Assembly: GCA_905221615.1 (NCBI GenBank)
Contig: CAJNDT010001225.1
Span: 372,001-436,000, forward strand
Source of the DNA: Symbiodinium sp. CCMP2592
Lineage: Eukaryota; Sar; Dinophyceae; Suessiales; Symbiodiniaceae
Length of the DNA stretch: 64,000 nt
Reading direction: 5' to 3'
The translations under genes were made by a program, and so were the position numbers. Of the stretch, positions 31,415-43,079 are shown piece after piece; the stretch's first letter is position 1; each line of letters starts with the position of its first letter. Under the pieces are notes generated by a model that was not told the origin of the DNA, did no database searches, and saw only the letters and a program-made list of their open reading frames with translations.

Positions 31415-34220
31415 GGCTCTGGAGTTGGGGACCCCAAACCCTGCTAGGCTTTCAGGCTTTTGTGTGCTCCATGGGTTAAGGTCGAGGGTTCTGTGATTAT
31501 TTCTGCAGGTTGGGAGGGTTTAGGCTTTACGGGTTGCCTTGAGACTTGTTTGGACAGTTTTAGGGATTTAACTAATTGTTGGGTTTTGGGTCTATCTGAA
31601 CGATCGGGGCTTTGGTAGGGGCGCCGTTGTACCGCTGTCTGTCTCAGTGTATGCATGTATACTATCTATATATATATATATATATAGATAGATAGATAGA
31701 GGCTTCTGGTCGAACGTAGGTTGGTTCAGGCCTAAACCCTAAACCGTACTCAAGGCCTTAAAGCAAGACTTCCAGCCAGAACTCGGCCCTGAAACCCAAA
31801 ACCCTTAGGCCTAACAGCACCTCGGCTATAGAACAGAAGGAGATTCCCGGACGAAGCGCGAATCAGGTTGTGCCTGACAGAGAGAGAACGGGTTGAGGGT
31901 TACGGGGTTAGGGGCTTATGAAGAAGGAGAGGGGGAGAGAGAGGGAGCGAGAGGCCTTCTGCGTAGTCGTCTAAGTTTAGGGTGCATGCGTTTCGGTCTT
32001 GAAATCAATGAGTTTCTACATAGACAATGCGCCCAACCACGAACACTCATCGATTCAGAACAATGCCAGCTTCGGCTCCCGCGAAGTCAAAAAGGCTGCC
32101 GCAGGAGGCAACCTAAGACCTAAGCCGTATCTCAACAAGAACATCTAGTTGAACCCCAAACTAACCCTAGACCCCAAAAAAGTTTCCTAAACCCTGTAGA
32201 CCCTGTAATCTCTAAGCCCTAAACCCTACATCCAAGACCTACGATCTCAAGCAAAAGACAGGTGCTGCCCTCGGGACCCAGCCAGCTGGCAAGAAAAGCC
32301 GATGCTTGCTGCTGACCTTTCCGCAGGTTGCGGCTTCAGGTTTAAAGTTTGGGCTTTAAAGCTTTGAGTCCAACGGAAAGGATTGAAACGGTCCGGAGAG
32401 CTCACGCTTTTGGGGTGAAAGGTGTTTAAGGGCTGAAAAAATTACAGATGTAGTATGTATAGGGGGTTGAGCCTGTAAGGGCTTAAGGCTTAAGGGTGTA
32501 GGGAAGTCTGGATAGGGTCTTTTTTTGGGAGTTGCTGGTTTAGGAGCTTAAATATGCACGGCCACCACAATGTCAGGAATTCAACTTGAACTCAGTGGCC
32601 GATATTCGTCTGGGCCAACCACGGTCCTAGTCGAGGTTTAAGGCTACGGTTTCTGGTTTGAGGATCATGCTTCACCAACTGCGGGTTTGAAGAGAGTACA
32701 TGTAGAGGATTCAAGGTTTGCCCGGATTCTAAACATACTACCACTTTCAAGGATCGCACAGCAATAAGTCCTAGTGGGGCAGGTTAAAACGGACTTAGGG
32801 TCTAGAGTTGAAGGACTTGGTAGATGTAAAGCTCATATAGGCCTCCGCATTCCTCATAGCCCCTGTCGAATTACCCAGGATTCTGTAGTATCCGGAGCTG
32901 TGTGTCCTGACTCTGGGGGGAGCCTCAAATCCTTTGGCCCTTAGTAGATTAAATCGCCAAATCAAAACGCTGGGATTTGGGATCGCAAGTGCGGGTCGCC
33001 TCTTATTCGTTCTCCTTTGAAGGTTGGGAACGCAAAAAGCGCGATTTGGGTTTTCAGTGCACAATCGCTGCTTGTGGTGCTTTGGCTGAGAAATCGGCTT
33101 AATGATTTTTGCAGCTTTGGAAAACTTATTTAGCCTAGTTGCGCCCTACGAAGCTGCCACTATTTGAGAAGTTCAAATTCAGGGCGGTTTTGGGAAAGCA
33201 TCAAGCAGCTGGCCGGTTTGCTCCACTCCACAAGAACTTAGAATTCTGTGTTGATATGCTACAGCAATCGGCACGAGAGCATGTGGTCTCGTCGTAATGG
33301 GATAAGAGTCCTGTCCTGCAATACACATCGTCGTCGGGGGTTTGGGTCCTGCCCCCTCGCAAGGATTTCAAAGCATCCGGGTCCTGTCCTCTCTCAAAAG
33401 TCGTCGTCGGGGGATTGGGTCCTGCCCCCTTAGAAGGATTTGGGAGTTTCCGAAAATAGGGGACCCTAATCTAGTACCCTAAATAATAGGATCCTTATTA
33501 TAAGGAACCCAAACTAAGGCACACCTAATTTTCGGAAACTCCCATTTGGGTCCTGTCCTTCCCAACTGCGGTCTCTTGGTCGCCATTGGGGTCGGGTCCG
33601 GCCCTCAGAAGATGAAGGTCCTGTCCTCTTCTCGCGTCGTCGTCAGCGGAGGGTTTAGGGGTCTAGGGGTTAAGGGATTTAGGGGGCAGGGTTTAGGGTT
33701 TAATAGGGTTTTAGGGGGGGTCTGTAATTCTAGGCCTAAGAGTAACCTAGGAACAAAAAGGGTGCCCTTTTTGGTTTAAAGGGGATTAAATAAGGGAACC
33801 TAAACCCTAAAAAAGGGAATAAAGGGCCTGCTCTGGTCCTAGGAATTTCAGTCAAACCGCAATGATTAGAAAATCACTTAGCCGCGGCTGGAGTGGAGCT
33901 GGACTACGAGGTTTTCTCCCGGAGGTCCGGCCCTCAGTGGGGCTCGTCAAAAAAATCGAAAAATCATGGCGGCTTAAAAGAAATTACAATCTCAGCTCCA
34001 GTGGATCTGAAGTTGAAACACCCATTCAAGCACATCGGTCATTGCAAGAGTCTACCGGTTATTTGAATCCAAATCGCGGCGATTCGGCTGAACCACAACG
34101 CGGCGATTTGACAACGCCGCGATTCTAACATCTGGGCTTAGGCCTGCAGCCCAACGTTGGGGTTCAGGGATTTGGGTTTAGGGTTCGGGTTTAGGATTGA
34201 CGGTTTTGGGATTCGGGTTT
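31415..34220. other. Sparse region with possible exons
   Basis: Mostly unique AT/GC-mixed sequence with weak telomere-like patches. A GC-rich patch at 31165-31270 (plus reading DRLKKRADNFTRSIRPSGAF) and one at 32240-32328 (plus KTGAALGTQPAGKKSRCLLL before a GT donor) look exonic, but both strands are open. Confidence 0.3.
33441..33545. mobile_element. Foldback family 2
   Basis: Complete: TGGGAGTTTCCGAAAATAGG to its complement, core AGTAGGATCCTTATTATAAGG. Confidence 0.85.
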
Positions 34221-34231
34221 CGGGCGGCACC

Positions 34232-34309
34232 AAATGGGATCATGTTGCCAAAAGAAAGTGCGCCCCGAGGATAGAACCTGACCTGGGACGACCCCTTCAG
34301 GTTCGGTGT
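34232..34309 (-). CDS. Candidate exon, unidentified gene
   Basis: The minus strand reads TEPEGVVPGQVLSSGRTFFW and on to QHDP after CTAAG. The donor is not fixed. A tRNA was considered here and rejected. Confidence 0.4.
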
Positions 34310-34635
34310 CTTAGCATTCCAGGGTGATCACCGGCAAAACAAAATACCTCAACCCTAAACTGCAACCCTAAACCCTGAACCCGAGAATCTTTCAACCTGA
34401 ACCCTAAACGATGAAGCTCAAACTTGAACCCGAGAGACAGTTGAAACCTCAATCTTTAAGGCTTAAGCCCTACACCTTGAAACCTGACCCGGTACAAACC
34501 TCAGAACCTGTCTAAACATCGTAAACCGCAAACCTTCACAGCCAAAACCCTAAACCCCGAAACCCTAAACCGCATCAACCGCACACAATACATATTCCTT
34601 CATCCCAGAACCTCAAACTCTGAAGCCTAGCTAGA

Positions 34636-34724
34636 AGCTCCATAGTAGTTCCTTTTTTGTAGTTCATATATAGAAACCTACAAGGTAATCCCCCAAAAAG
34701 GACTACCATAGAGCCTATGCCTAC
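34636..34724. mobile_element. Foldback family 4
   Basis: Arms GAAGCTCCATAGTAGTTCCT and complement. Confidence 0.8.
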
Positions 34725-34784
34725 ACCTAAAACTCCAAACCTTAAACCAAACCTCAAACCCTAAACTCTAAACCGTAAAGCGCC

Positions 34785-34853
34785 GTAGGGGCCCCAACCA
34801 GCTGGCCCCCCGGGGCCGGAAGCCATAAGACCGCCGTCACCTCAGCGGACATC
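34785..34853 (-). CDS. Candidate exon, unidentified gene
   Basis: The minus strand reads MSAEVTAVLWLPAPGGQLVG and on to APTA. GC-rich and repeat-free, next to a foldback copy at 34858. Confidence 0.4.
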
Positions 34854-34857
34854 AGGC

Positions 34858-34992
34858 TACGGTTGATGATATAAATCCTGCATTACATACAGGAACCTAA
34901 ACTATGGGAATGATGGTATACTCCTTATTATGGGTCATTACCCATAATAAAGCCTAGGGTCCTTAAGGCAGGATTTATATCATCAACCGTAG
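34858..34992. mobile_element. Foldback family 3, enlarged core
   Basis: Arms TACGGTTGATGATATAAATC and complement; the core carries an additional inverted segment. It abuts a family-6 copy. Confidence 0.85.
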
Positions 34993-35106
34993 GATGCCCA
35001 ATAACCTAGGAATAAGAAGTTCTTCCTTTTTGGTATTGGGTAACTGTGGAAGGAGCCTAGGACTACAAAAAGGAGCCCTAAACCTTAAAACCGGGAGCAT
35101 CCTAGC
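34990..35106. mobile_element. Foldback family 6, diverged
   Basis: TAGGATGCCCAATAACCTAG arms; abuts the family-3 copy 34858-34992. Confidence 0.8.
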
Positions 35107-35150
35107 AGAGAACTTCCGGATCTCCGTGATGGAGGATCCTCTTCTTGAAA

Positions 35151-35256
35151 TACGGTTGATGATATAAATCCTGCAGTACCTTAAGGACCCTAAACTATGG
35201 GGATTATGGTATATTCCTTATTATGGGTCATGCAGGATTTACATCATCAACCGTAG
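35151..35256. mobile_element. Foldback family 3
   Basis: Complete copy, 160 bp from the one at 34858. Confidence 0.85.
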
Positions 35257-35257
35257 G

Positions 35258-35378
35258 GCTCCTTTAAAGCCCTAAGGGTCCATGTACTCATATAGTATAT
35301 ACATTGGCCCTATTGTAGTCCCTATTTAGGTACATTGGGGCCCAGGTATATGCTATATGAGCACATGGACCCCTAGCG
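35258..35378. mobile_element. Foldback, GGGTCCATGTACTCATATAG arms
   Basis: Inverted arms; a smaller relative lies at 48776-48842. Confidence 0.75.
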
Positions 35379-35408
35379 AAGGAGTCTCTAAGGGTTACTA
35401 AAAGGGAT

Positions 35409-35520
35409 CTTTAAGGGTTTAGGGTTTAGGGTTTAGGGTTTAGGGTTTAGGGTTTAGGGTTTAGGGTTTAGGGCTTAGGGTTTAGGGTTTAGGGTTTAGG
35501 GTTTAGGGTTTAGGGTTTAG
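35409..35520. repeat. Near-perfect (TTTAGGG)n array
   Basis: About sixteen TTTAGGG units with one CTTAGGG variant; the cleanest telomere-type array in the window. Confidence 0.95.
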
Positions 35521-35601
35521 GAGGGTACTATAACATAGGAGCCTTAGGGTTCTGGGGCCCATTGCAGTAAAGGAGTCTGTAAGGGATCTACAAGGGTACA
35601 A

Positions 35602-35738
35602 TACTTGGAGGGTCGGGGGACTTAGTAAGTAGGTAGTAAGTAGACTTATAAGTACCCTAAAAGGGACCCTAATTGGGGTTATGGTACTTATAAGTCCCTA
35701 AAATAACCAGTTACTAAGTCCCCCGACCCTCCAAGTAG
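35602..35738. mobile_element. Foldback family 5b (GGAGGGTCGGGGGACTTAG arms)
   Basis: Relative of family 5 with GGGTCGGGGGACTTAGTAAG arms. Confidence 0.85.
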
Positions 35739-36249
35739 TCTATGAGCCTTAACAGTTAGAGCAGGGTTTTGGGGGCCCATTGTACTTTAAGTATTTGATA
35801 ATAAGGAACCCCCAAGCTAGCATTGGTAATCATTTAGGCCCCTAGAGTAGATGCAAATAGATACGTTTGATCCCGAAAGCCTACAGCTAGGGTTGGCCCT
35901 TTGAAGCCTCTGAAAAATATTCGTAAATAGGCTCCTATTGGGCCATATAGTCCCCTAAATAGTAGGATCCTTATTAGGACCCTATATAGTACCCTAAATA
36001 GTACTGTAGGATCCTTATTATAAGGACCCCAGAAATATAAAATGTCCCCCAAAGGCCTACCTCGACAGCCTAGAGTCTCAAGCCTAAACCCTCGAGTTCC
36101 CAGAGTCTCTTGGGATTCTAAGGCCTGAAAGGGAAGTTTGGTTAGGGTTTAGGGTTTAGGTTTTAGGGTTTAGAGTTTAGGGGTTAGGGTTTAGGGTACC
36201 AGGATTTTGGGTTAGGTCCCTTGGGGGATTCAGATCGGAGTTTCGTCTG

Positions 36250-37602
36250 CTACACATCGCGCAGCTGAAACTGAACGGTACTGCTGTCGCCACCATAATC
36301 GGCATTGCCCCAGGTAACCACAGATCCATCACCCAGGATTGCAGCAAACGCACACTCAGAAGCCTGGATCTGCTGCACATCTCGCAGCTGATCCTGTACT
36401 GCACTGCAGTCGCCACCAGCGCCAGCATTACCCCAGGCGACCACAGATCCATCTCCCAGGATTGCTGCAAAAGCAGCCTCAGAAGCTTGGATCTGCTGCA
36501 CATCTCGCAGCTGATCCTCTACCATACTGCTGTCGCCACCAGGGTCGGCATTGCCCCAGGTGACCACAGATCCATCACCCAGGATTGCAGCAAATGCACC
36601 AACAGAAGCTTGGATCCGCTGCACATTCTTCAGCTGCTCCTGGACAGCACTGCTGTCGCCACCAAAGTCGACACCTCCCCAAGTGACCACAGCTCCATCA
36701 CCCAGGATTGCAGCAAATGCCCGAGAGGAGGCTTGGATCAGCTGCACATCTCGCAGCTGATCCTCTACCATACTGCTGTCGCCACCACATTTGGCCCTCC
36801 CCCAGGTCACAACGGACCCATCCTCCAGGATTGCTGCAAATGCGAATTCAGAGGCGTGGATGTGCAGCACATTCTCCAGCTGCTCCTGTACGGAGCTGCT
36901 GTCGCCACCGTCGTCGGCATCGCCCCAGGTGACCACAGATCCATCACTTAGGATTGCGGCGAATGCAAAAGCAGAAGCCTGGATTTGCTGCACGTTTTGC
37001 AGCTGATCCTGTACAGCACTGCTGTCGCCTCCAAAGCGGGCATGGCCCCAGGTGACCACAGAGCCGTCACCCAGGATTGCAGCAAATGCCCTGCAACAAG
37101 CTTGGATCTGCTGCGCATCTCGCAGTTGAGCCTGGACAGCCCTACTATCGCCACCGTCGTCGGCATCGCCCCAGGTGACCACAGATCCATCACCCAGGAT
37201 TGCAGCAAATGCAGCCTCAGAAGCTTGGATCCGCTGCACATTCTTCAGCTGCTCTTGGACGGCACTGCTGTCGCCACCACAGTCGACACCTCCCCAAGTG
37301 ACCACAGCTCCATCACCCAAGAGAGCGGCGAATGCAGAGAAACTACAGCCGCCTTGCCTCGTGGCTTTAAGAAGGACTTGGTTCACATGTAGAGTGAGCA
37401 TGTCTCCACTCATCAGCTTCGCTTCCGTGACGGTTTGTGCTCCGTCAAGCACCTCTCCAGAAGAATTCAGCAGCCGACCCATGCTCGGGACCGCCAAGGC
37501 ACTCTGGGCACGGCGCATCAATGACTGAACAGGTGCATCCGTCTCCACCTCCACGGATGCACACTTGCCACTCAGCAGATGCACATCCACAGAAATCGAC
37601 AT
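36250..37602 (-). CDS. UBL-domain RCC1-repeat protein, paralogue 2 (intronless)
   Basis: 450 codons, one exon, same plan as the gene at 27949-29418: a ubiquitin-like domain (MSISVDVHLLSGK...) then nine 41-residue RCC1-like repeats. It ends QLRDV and TAG at the same repeat position. Repeats are more varied than in paralogue 1, including MVEDQLRDV versions. Similarity extends about ten bases upstream of the ATG (GAGGCATC versus GAAGCATC) and then ends. Same strand, 7 kb apart. Confidence 0.85.
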   Translation of the reverse strand: MSISVDVHLLSGKCASVEVETDAPVQSLMRRAQSALAVPSMGRLLNSSGEVLDGAQTVTEAKLMSGDMLTLHVNQVLLKATRQGGCSFSAFAALLGDGAVVTWGGVDCGGDSSAVQEQLKNVQRIQASEAAFAAILGDGSVVTWGDADDGGDSRAVQAQLRDAQQIQACCRAFAAILGDGSVVTWGHARFGGDSSAVQDQLQNVQQIQASAFAFAAILSDGSVVTWGDADDGGDSSSVQEQLENVLHIHASEFAFAAILEDGSVVTWGRAKCGGDSSMVEDQLRDVQLIQASSRAFAAILGDGAVVTWGGVDFGGDSSAVQEQLKNVQRIQASVGAFAAILGDGSVVTWGNADPGGDSSMVEDQLRDVQQIQASEAAFAAILGDGSVVAWGNAGAGGDCSAVQDQLRDVQQIQASECAFAAILGDGSVVTWGNADYGGDSSTVQFQLRDV

Positions 37603-37785
37603 GATGCCTCGTAGAGCGCTTACAGTAGGGACCTTACTAATTAGAATAGGGCTTTGGGGCCCATTATACTATAATGATAATAAGGAGCCCTCAAAATAGT
37701 TTACTTGCTTGCTTGCTTGCGGACAAACTGGAGCCTAAGGAGGCGCCCCAAAAATGCAATCAAAATAGTATACAGGGAGCTCCAG

Positions 37786-37868
37786 CAAGTTGGAAAATGG
37801 TTTCATGGTAGGATACCTTATAATTTACCATAGAAGGGTTAGGATAATCATATTCCAACTTTCTGGCT
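37786..37868. mobile_element. Foldback family 11 (AAGTTGGAAAATGG arms)
   Basis: Arms CCAGCAAGTTGGAAAATGG and complement; a relative lies at about 49625-49702. Confidence 0.65.
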
Positions 37869-37949
37869 TCTACCTTAGGCAATGTGTCAGGCCTCTATAA
37901 TACACAATGTGCATACCCCACACACCTCGACGGAATCCTGGCCCGCAGT

Positions 37950-38053
37950 AGAAGCCCAAACGTTGGAAACCCAATAGCCCCAAGCCTTAAGAGTAATGTA
38001 TAGGGAATCCCAACACTGTTTGGCCTTAATCCGGTTTCCAACTTTATAGGGCT
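37950..38053. mobile_element. Foldback family 10 (GTTGGAAACCC arms)
   Basis: Contains CTTAAGAGTAATGTATAGGG and ACTGTTTGGCCTTAATCCGG. Confidence 0.7.
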
Positions 38054-39003
38054 TACTGTACACAATCCACATGCCCAAAAAACATCACTTCGGAAACAAG
38101 AGAGAAAACCACTCCCCAACAATCACCAGGTGTGATCCCTAACACAGAACAAAATCTGAGCCCATCGAAGCCCTGGCCCCGAATTCCCAAACCATGAGAC
38201 CCCTAAGCCCTTCTACCCTCCCTGTAGACCCAAAGCACTATTATACAATGCACGACCCAAAGTTTAGGGTTTAGGGTTTTTTTAAGTGCAATAGCCTCTT
38301 TATCCGCAGGTTTAGGGTTTAGGGTGATTACTCTAGATATCAACACCTCTATATTAAGTCACGAAACTGAGCCCTCAGCTCTCACCCTAGCCCCCCAATC
38401 CCAAATCCCAAACCACGTCAGCCCACCACAACCCGAACAAAAACCTGCAAACTCTGACCGCTCAAAGGATCTAACCCTCAAAAAGGTCATATCTTAAGCG
38501 ATGTAACGGTAAGACAGGCTTCTTTCGGATGACACAAAAGGTATCTTACTACCACATGGCCTGGCAGAACTTTCTTAGGAGACGTCCTTCGCTACGAAAC
38601 CCGAAAGTCGATACCTGTAACCCGAACCTCCAAATCCTAATCCAAGCCTGAGCCTTAAACCTTAAACCCTGAACCCCAACACCTTAAACTCTAAGCTTTT
38701 ATGGTAATCTTGGGGATACGCTAATGCAGGGTTTATGAAGTCGGGGTTTAGGGTTCTGGAGTTCGGGTTTAGGGTTGTGTTCTTGTTTTGGGTTTTGGGG
38801 GGTTTAATGACCCTTAAGGTTTCCAGGTCAAAGGATTGTGGATTTAGGATTTTTGGGGATGTTAAGGATCTAGTACCGACCCCTGTGCCCAAGTGCTGCC
38901 CAAGAGCCGGCCACGGGGATCTCCCAACGAGGATGCTACCTCACCGGGCTTGGGCTTTGGGGTTCTAGAAGGGTACAGCAGTCCAGGATCTGGAGTCTAG
39001 GAT

Positions 39004-39105
39004 GTAGGGTTTAGGGTTTAGGGGTTTAGGGGTTTAGGGTTTAGGGGTTTAGGGGTTTAGGGTTTAGGGGTTTAGGGTTTAGGGGTTTAGGGTTTAGGGA
39101 TTTCG
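39004..39105. repeat. TTTAGGG/TTTAGGGG array
   Basis: Alternating 7- and 8-base units, ending about 40 bases before the exon candidate at 39147. Confidence 0.9.
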
Positions 39106-39146
39106 GGATCAATGTGTCTTTTTTGAGCCCCTTCTTCCATCCGCAG

Positions 39147-39244
39147 CCTTCAGTACTGCAGAAGGCCCTCTGGGTTCGAGCCCTCTTCTGGAGGCACTCC
39201 CAGTCCCATCTTTCCGGGGCCCGCTTTGAAAAGGATCTCGGAGG
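39147..39244 (+). CDS. Candidate plus-strand exon, unidentified gene
   Basis: Follows a pyrimidine-rich CCGCAG. Reads PSVLQKALWVRALFWRHSQS and on to HLSGARFEKDLG before a GT donor in telomere-like sequence. One of the best exon candidates of the 39-56 kb plus-strand region. Confidence 0.5.
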
Positions 39245-39456
39245 GTTTAGGGTTTAGGGTTCGGGATTTTGGGGATGAGGTGCCAGGATGTCGGGTTTAG
39301 GCCTTGCGTTCAGTCAGTTTACGGCTTCCTGCAGAAAAAGCTCGACCTTGACTGAAAGATTTTTGGGGGACTTGGAACCGTCGGTTTTGGGTTCTAGAAT
39401 GGCTCTGTGCTTCCATCAACATTCCCTCGAGGATCCTTGCAGGGCTGTCACGTATG

Positions 39457-39510
39457 GGTGGTTGTCAAAATTGTGGTCCCTTTTTGGGTACCCTAACTAT
39501 ACCAGCCATG
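39457..39510. mobile_element. Foldback family 1, left part
   Basis: Left arm and start of the core only. Confidence 0.55.
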
Positions 39511-39690
39511 GTTCCGCAAAGGTTCCACAATGCTTTGATAACTTGAGACGGGATGTAGGGCTGTAGATGTTGAGGGCTGGCTGGCTGCTGGCCTCATAAA
39601 CAAGACTTCAAAACCAGCACACAGGGTTTCGGGGTATGCTGTCGCAGAAGTACGCAAGGACTCTTCCATGAATCTATGTATCTATGATAT

Positions 39691-39797
39691 TTGGGAGTTT
39701 CCGAAAATTGCGGGTACCTTATTTTGGGGTCCTTATAATAAGGATCCTACTATTTAGGGTGCTATACTGGGGTCCCCTCATTTTTAGAAACTCCCAT
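39691..39797. mobile_element. Foldback family 2 (inverted core orientation)
   Basis: Complete arms; the core lies opposite to the copy at 33441. Confidence 0.85.
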
Positions 39798-39929
39798 GTC
39801 GCTAATGACTCAGCCCTCTAGACTATGCATGGTTTCAGGACTCCAGACTTGCACTGAGGTGTACTGGTGTCAAGTCTCCGGGTGCTAGGCTTCAACTCGG
39901 CAGGGCTGCAAGCTAGTAGGGAAGATACG

Positions 39930-40032
39930 GCGGTTTCCGAAAGCAGGGGATCCTAACAATGTACCCTAAATAGTAGGATCCGTATTTTAAGGACACCCAA
40001 ATAATGTACCCCTAACTTTCGGAAACTCCCAA
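39930..40032. mobile_element. Foldback family 2
   Basis: Second copy only 130 bp from 39691-39797, opposite core orientation. Confidence 0.8.
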
Positions 40033-40258
40033 ATCTCCCAACAAGTCCTAAAGGTTTTTATGGCAACCCTAAATGCCAAGGAATGGCAAGCCTATACTCC
40101 AAACCCCGCCTCCTAAGCCTAAAAGCCTGTAAACCCTGAACCATAAGCATCCCTAAACCCTATATATCCGATAAACCCTGGGCCCTACACCCTATAAACC
40201 CTGAACCCCAAAACCCTAAACCTTGCAACCCTAAACCCCTAAGCCCTGCATTGCATAG

Positions 40259-40348
40259 GGGAAAGGCCGCCGAAGAGTGGCTGCAAGTCGTCCCAAAGCC
40301 TAAGCGAGTTTCACAAGCTGCTACACGGCCTCACCACGGATTTTCAGG
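40259..40348 (+). CDS. Candidate plus-strand exon, unidentified gene
   Basis: Preceded by ATAG. Reads ERPPKSGCKSSQSLSEFHKL and on to LHGLTTDFQ. The ORF in the neighbouring frame is also open, so the frame is not certain. Confidence 0.4.
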
Positions 40349-40756
40349 GTGGTTCCAGGGTCTATTGCGGTCTGCCCTCAATTCAGTGTCGATTACTAAG
40401 GTTACTAAGAATCTTTCAGATAATTTCATCGGAAACTCTTGGTTAAGATGTTTTGGAATGAACCTCACCCTAACCCCTAAATACCCTGAAACCCTAAGCC
40501 CTAGCTTATGACGAGGCCTCAGGAATTAGGGTTTCGGAGTAAAGGGCTTTGGGGTTTATGGTTTAGGGGTTTGCGGTTTCGGATTTAGGGTTTAGGGTTT
40601 TTGGGGGTGTGCGTTGCTCCATTCCGGTCGCGCGAACATGCACACGGCCATAGATCGCCCCAGGGTCCCGCGGCCCCGCGTGCAAGAAGAAACAAGGTCA
40701 GCTGCTCCATGGGAGTGGAATTTTACACCAGCCAGGCTTCGGCCCACTATGCCAAT

Positions 40757-40949
40757 GGTCTCCATTGTAGTTCCTTGTTTGGGTTACCTTGTAGGATCTT
40801 AAATATATACTGGTTAAACCAAAAAGCGGAACTACAACGGAGACTATAGGTACCTAGAGGCTCCTTAGTAGTTCCTTTCTGTGGTTCATGTATAGAATCC
40901 TATGAGGTAATCCCCAAAAAGGAACTATACAATGGAGCCTATAGGTAAT
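40757..40949. mobile_element. Foldback family 4, two adjacent copies
   Basis: One copy at 40757-40853 (CTCCATTGTAGTTCC type) and one at 40855-40949 (CTCCTTAGTAGTTCC type), back to back. Confidence 0.85.
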
Positions 40950-41020
40950 GCCGATTGTCGACGTGTCCTGGCCAATTGACGCCCGCGGAGGGACTGAGTG
41001 GATGCCGCGCCTTCCCGTTT
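40946..41020 (+). CDS. Candidate plus-strand exon, unidentified gene
   Basis: Reads MPIVDVSWPIDARGGTEWMP and on to RLP, starting directly at the edge of the foldback element 40855-40949. Confidence 0.4.
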
Positions 41021-41258
41021 AGGGCTTACGGTGTAGGGTTTAGGGCTTTGGGTTTAGGGCTTATGGTTTATGGGTATATAGGGTTAGGGTTTAGGGCTTA
41101 GGGCTTCGGGTTTAGGGTTGAGGGTTTAGGGCTTAGGTTCAGGGTTTCGGGCTTAGGGTTTAGGAATTAAGGTGCGGGTCCTAGTGGTCTTGTACTATAA
41201 CAGGGTTCATTTAAGCGTGTTGGGTTCTATGACCGGGTTTCCCTTTATTTATGGGGGA

Positions 41259-41377
41259 TACTTAAAGGATCATGGGACTTAGTAACTAGGGTTATAATTA
41301 GGGTAACTATACTTATAACTACTTATAACCCCAAATAAGGTACCTACAACCCTAAGTCCCATGATCCTCCAAGTACA
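41259..41377. mobile_element. Foldback family 5
   Basis: Complete copy, very similar to 49889-50010. Confidence 0.85.
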
Positions 41378-41744
41378 AACAATAGGAATTGAATTCCTAC
41401 CTTCTAGTTTGCAGGTAGATACTTAGGACACCTTGGGCTTTTGCTCCAGCTGCTGCAAGTGGACCTCCTGAATACCCTGCGCCCAAATCCTAAACCCTTG
41501 AATCCTAAATGACTAAACCCTAAATCCAAAACCCCTAAACTTAAACCCCATGAGTACCTAAATCCTACACCCCAAACCCCCGAGGCCGAAATCCTATCTA
41601 AACTCGACTAACGAAGGCCGTGAATTCAAAGTAAAGCGCTTTCGTCCCAACTGCTTAACTACAAGCCCAAATCCTACGCCCCTAAGCCGCTTTCGGGTTT
41701 ACGATTTATATAGTTTGGAGGTTAGGATCAAGGGGTTGACAAGT

Positions 41745-41843
41745 AGGTTATTGGGGACTTAGTAAGTAGGTAGTAAGTAGACTTATAAGAACCCTACAAG
41801 GGACCCTAATTGGGGTTATGGTACTTATAAGTCCCTAAAATAA
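41745..41843. mobile_element. Foldback family 5b, truncated
   Basis: Left arm and core; the right arm is lost. Confidence 0.6.
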
Positions 41844-41924
41844 AGGCTTCTGGAGCTCCGCCCCCTCAGCCCAGAAGCATCCTAAAACCCTGAACCACCA
41901 ATCCACTTCATGCCGGGGCCTTAC

Positions 41925-42028
41925 ATACGGCTGATGATATAAATCCTGCATTTCCCATAAGGAATATACCATAATCCCCGTAGTTTAGGGTCCTTAAGGT
42001 AATGCAGGATTTGTATCATCAACCGTAT
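41925..42028. mobile_element. Foldback family 3
   Basis: Complete copy with reversed core. Confidence 0.85.
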
Positions 42029-42283
42029 CAGCTCGAGGTCTGGAGAAAAGCATCGAACACTCTGTAAGGTCTGTGTGGCTTGTCTTGGAGGATCATCGCT
42101 TGAGGCCACAAAGAAAACGCAAAGCCCTAAACCCATCAACCCTGAACCCTTCAGCAACTTCTTCCAGCCCTGTACTCCCCTTAGAGAATCCTTCGCAAGC
42201 ACTCGAAAATCGGAAAAAACCATCAACTGAAGTCCGAAGACAAGCCTCCGGAGCCTTCAAAAAGCAATCTTACCTTGGGTAAC

Positions 42284-42394
42284 GGTCCCCATACAGTAAC
42301 ACAGTCTATAATAGGGTTGCTATTAAGGGCCTTATATATCTATATTATGGATATTATCCAACTGTTACTGAGTGGGGGTCGTACCCAAATCTTA
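42284..42394. mobile_element. Foldback, GGTCCCCATACAGTAAC arms
   Basis: Inverted arms around a TATATATCTATATT core. Related sequence occurs at 16325-16500. Confidence 0.65.
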
Positions 42395-42398
42395 CCCA

Positions 42399-42497
42399 AA
42401 GTCTCCATTGCAGTTCCTTTTCTTGGTTTAGCCAATTAGACATTAAGGATCCCATAAGGTACCCCAGAAAAAGAACTACAATGGAGACTATAGGTAG
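42399..42497. mobile_element. Foldback family 4
   Basis: Complete, GTCTCCATTGCAGTTCCTTT type. Confidence 0.85.
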
Positions 42498-43079
42498 AAC
42501 TTCACAACAAGCCGAGGGGCAGGGCGGAATCCGGCCCGAAGAGGATAAGCCGCGTGCTGGGCCAACCCCAACCTCCGCTTCTTGGGGCTTTTGCTTGAGA
42601 TGTCCTTTAGGGGGGGTTCCTTTTAAAGGGGTCTATAAGAGTTATTATAATTTCTTCTAGAACGATTTAGTATAGGCCTTAATAATTAGAATAGGGTTTT
42701 GGCGCATAGTGTATTGTATCTATAACAAGGAACCCTAGGAATAGTATTGGTAAGTTGTTCAGGGGTTTAGGGTTTAGAATTAAGGAGTTAGGGGTTTAGG
42801 AGTTTACTGGTTTAGGGGTTCAGTGTTTCAGGGATTGAAAGTTTTGGCTTTTTGGGGTTTAGGTATTCAAGGAGGCTCAATTAGGGCGCGTAATGGGGCG
42901 TGCTCGTGCTAAAAGCACCAGGCGTGCGCCCTCAAACGCATTTGCCCACCCCAGCCCACCTTAATACAGGGGCCTTCAAAATTAGAACAGGGTTTCGGGA
43001 TCCATTATACTATACTTACAATACTAAGGAACCCCACAACAGTATAGGTAACTATTAAGGCCCCTATAGTGTTTTGCAG

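Noticed and set aside
34225-34320. Possible tRNA-Phe-like gene on the minus strand
   Set aside because: A TTCTATC loop and a GAA triplet in a loop are present, but the acceptor and D stems do not pair; the patch reads better as a coding exon.
35409-35520. Chromosome end (true telomere)
   Set aside because: Unique and foldback sequence continues on both sides and other tracts face the opposite way.
36339-37392. Plus-strand open frames over the second RCC1 gene
   Set aside because: Same antisense effect of a regular 123-bp repeat.
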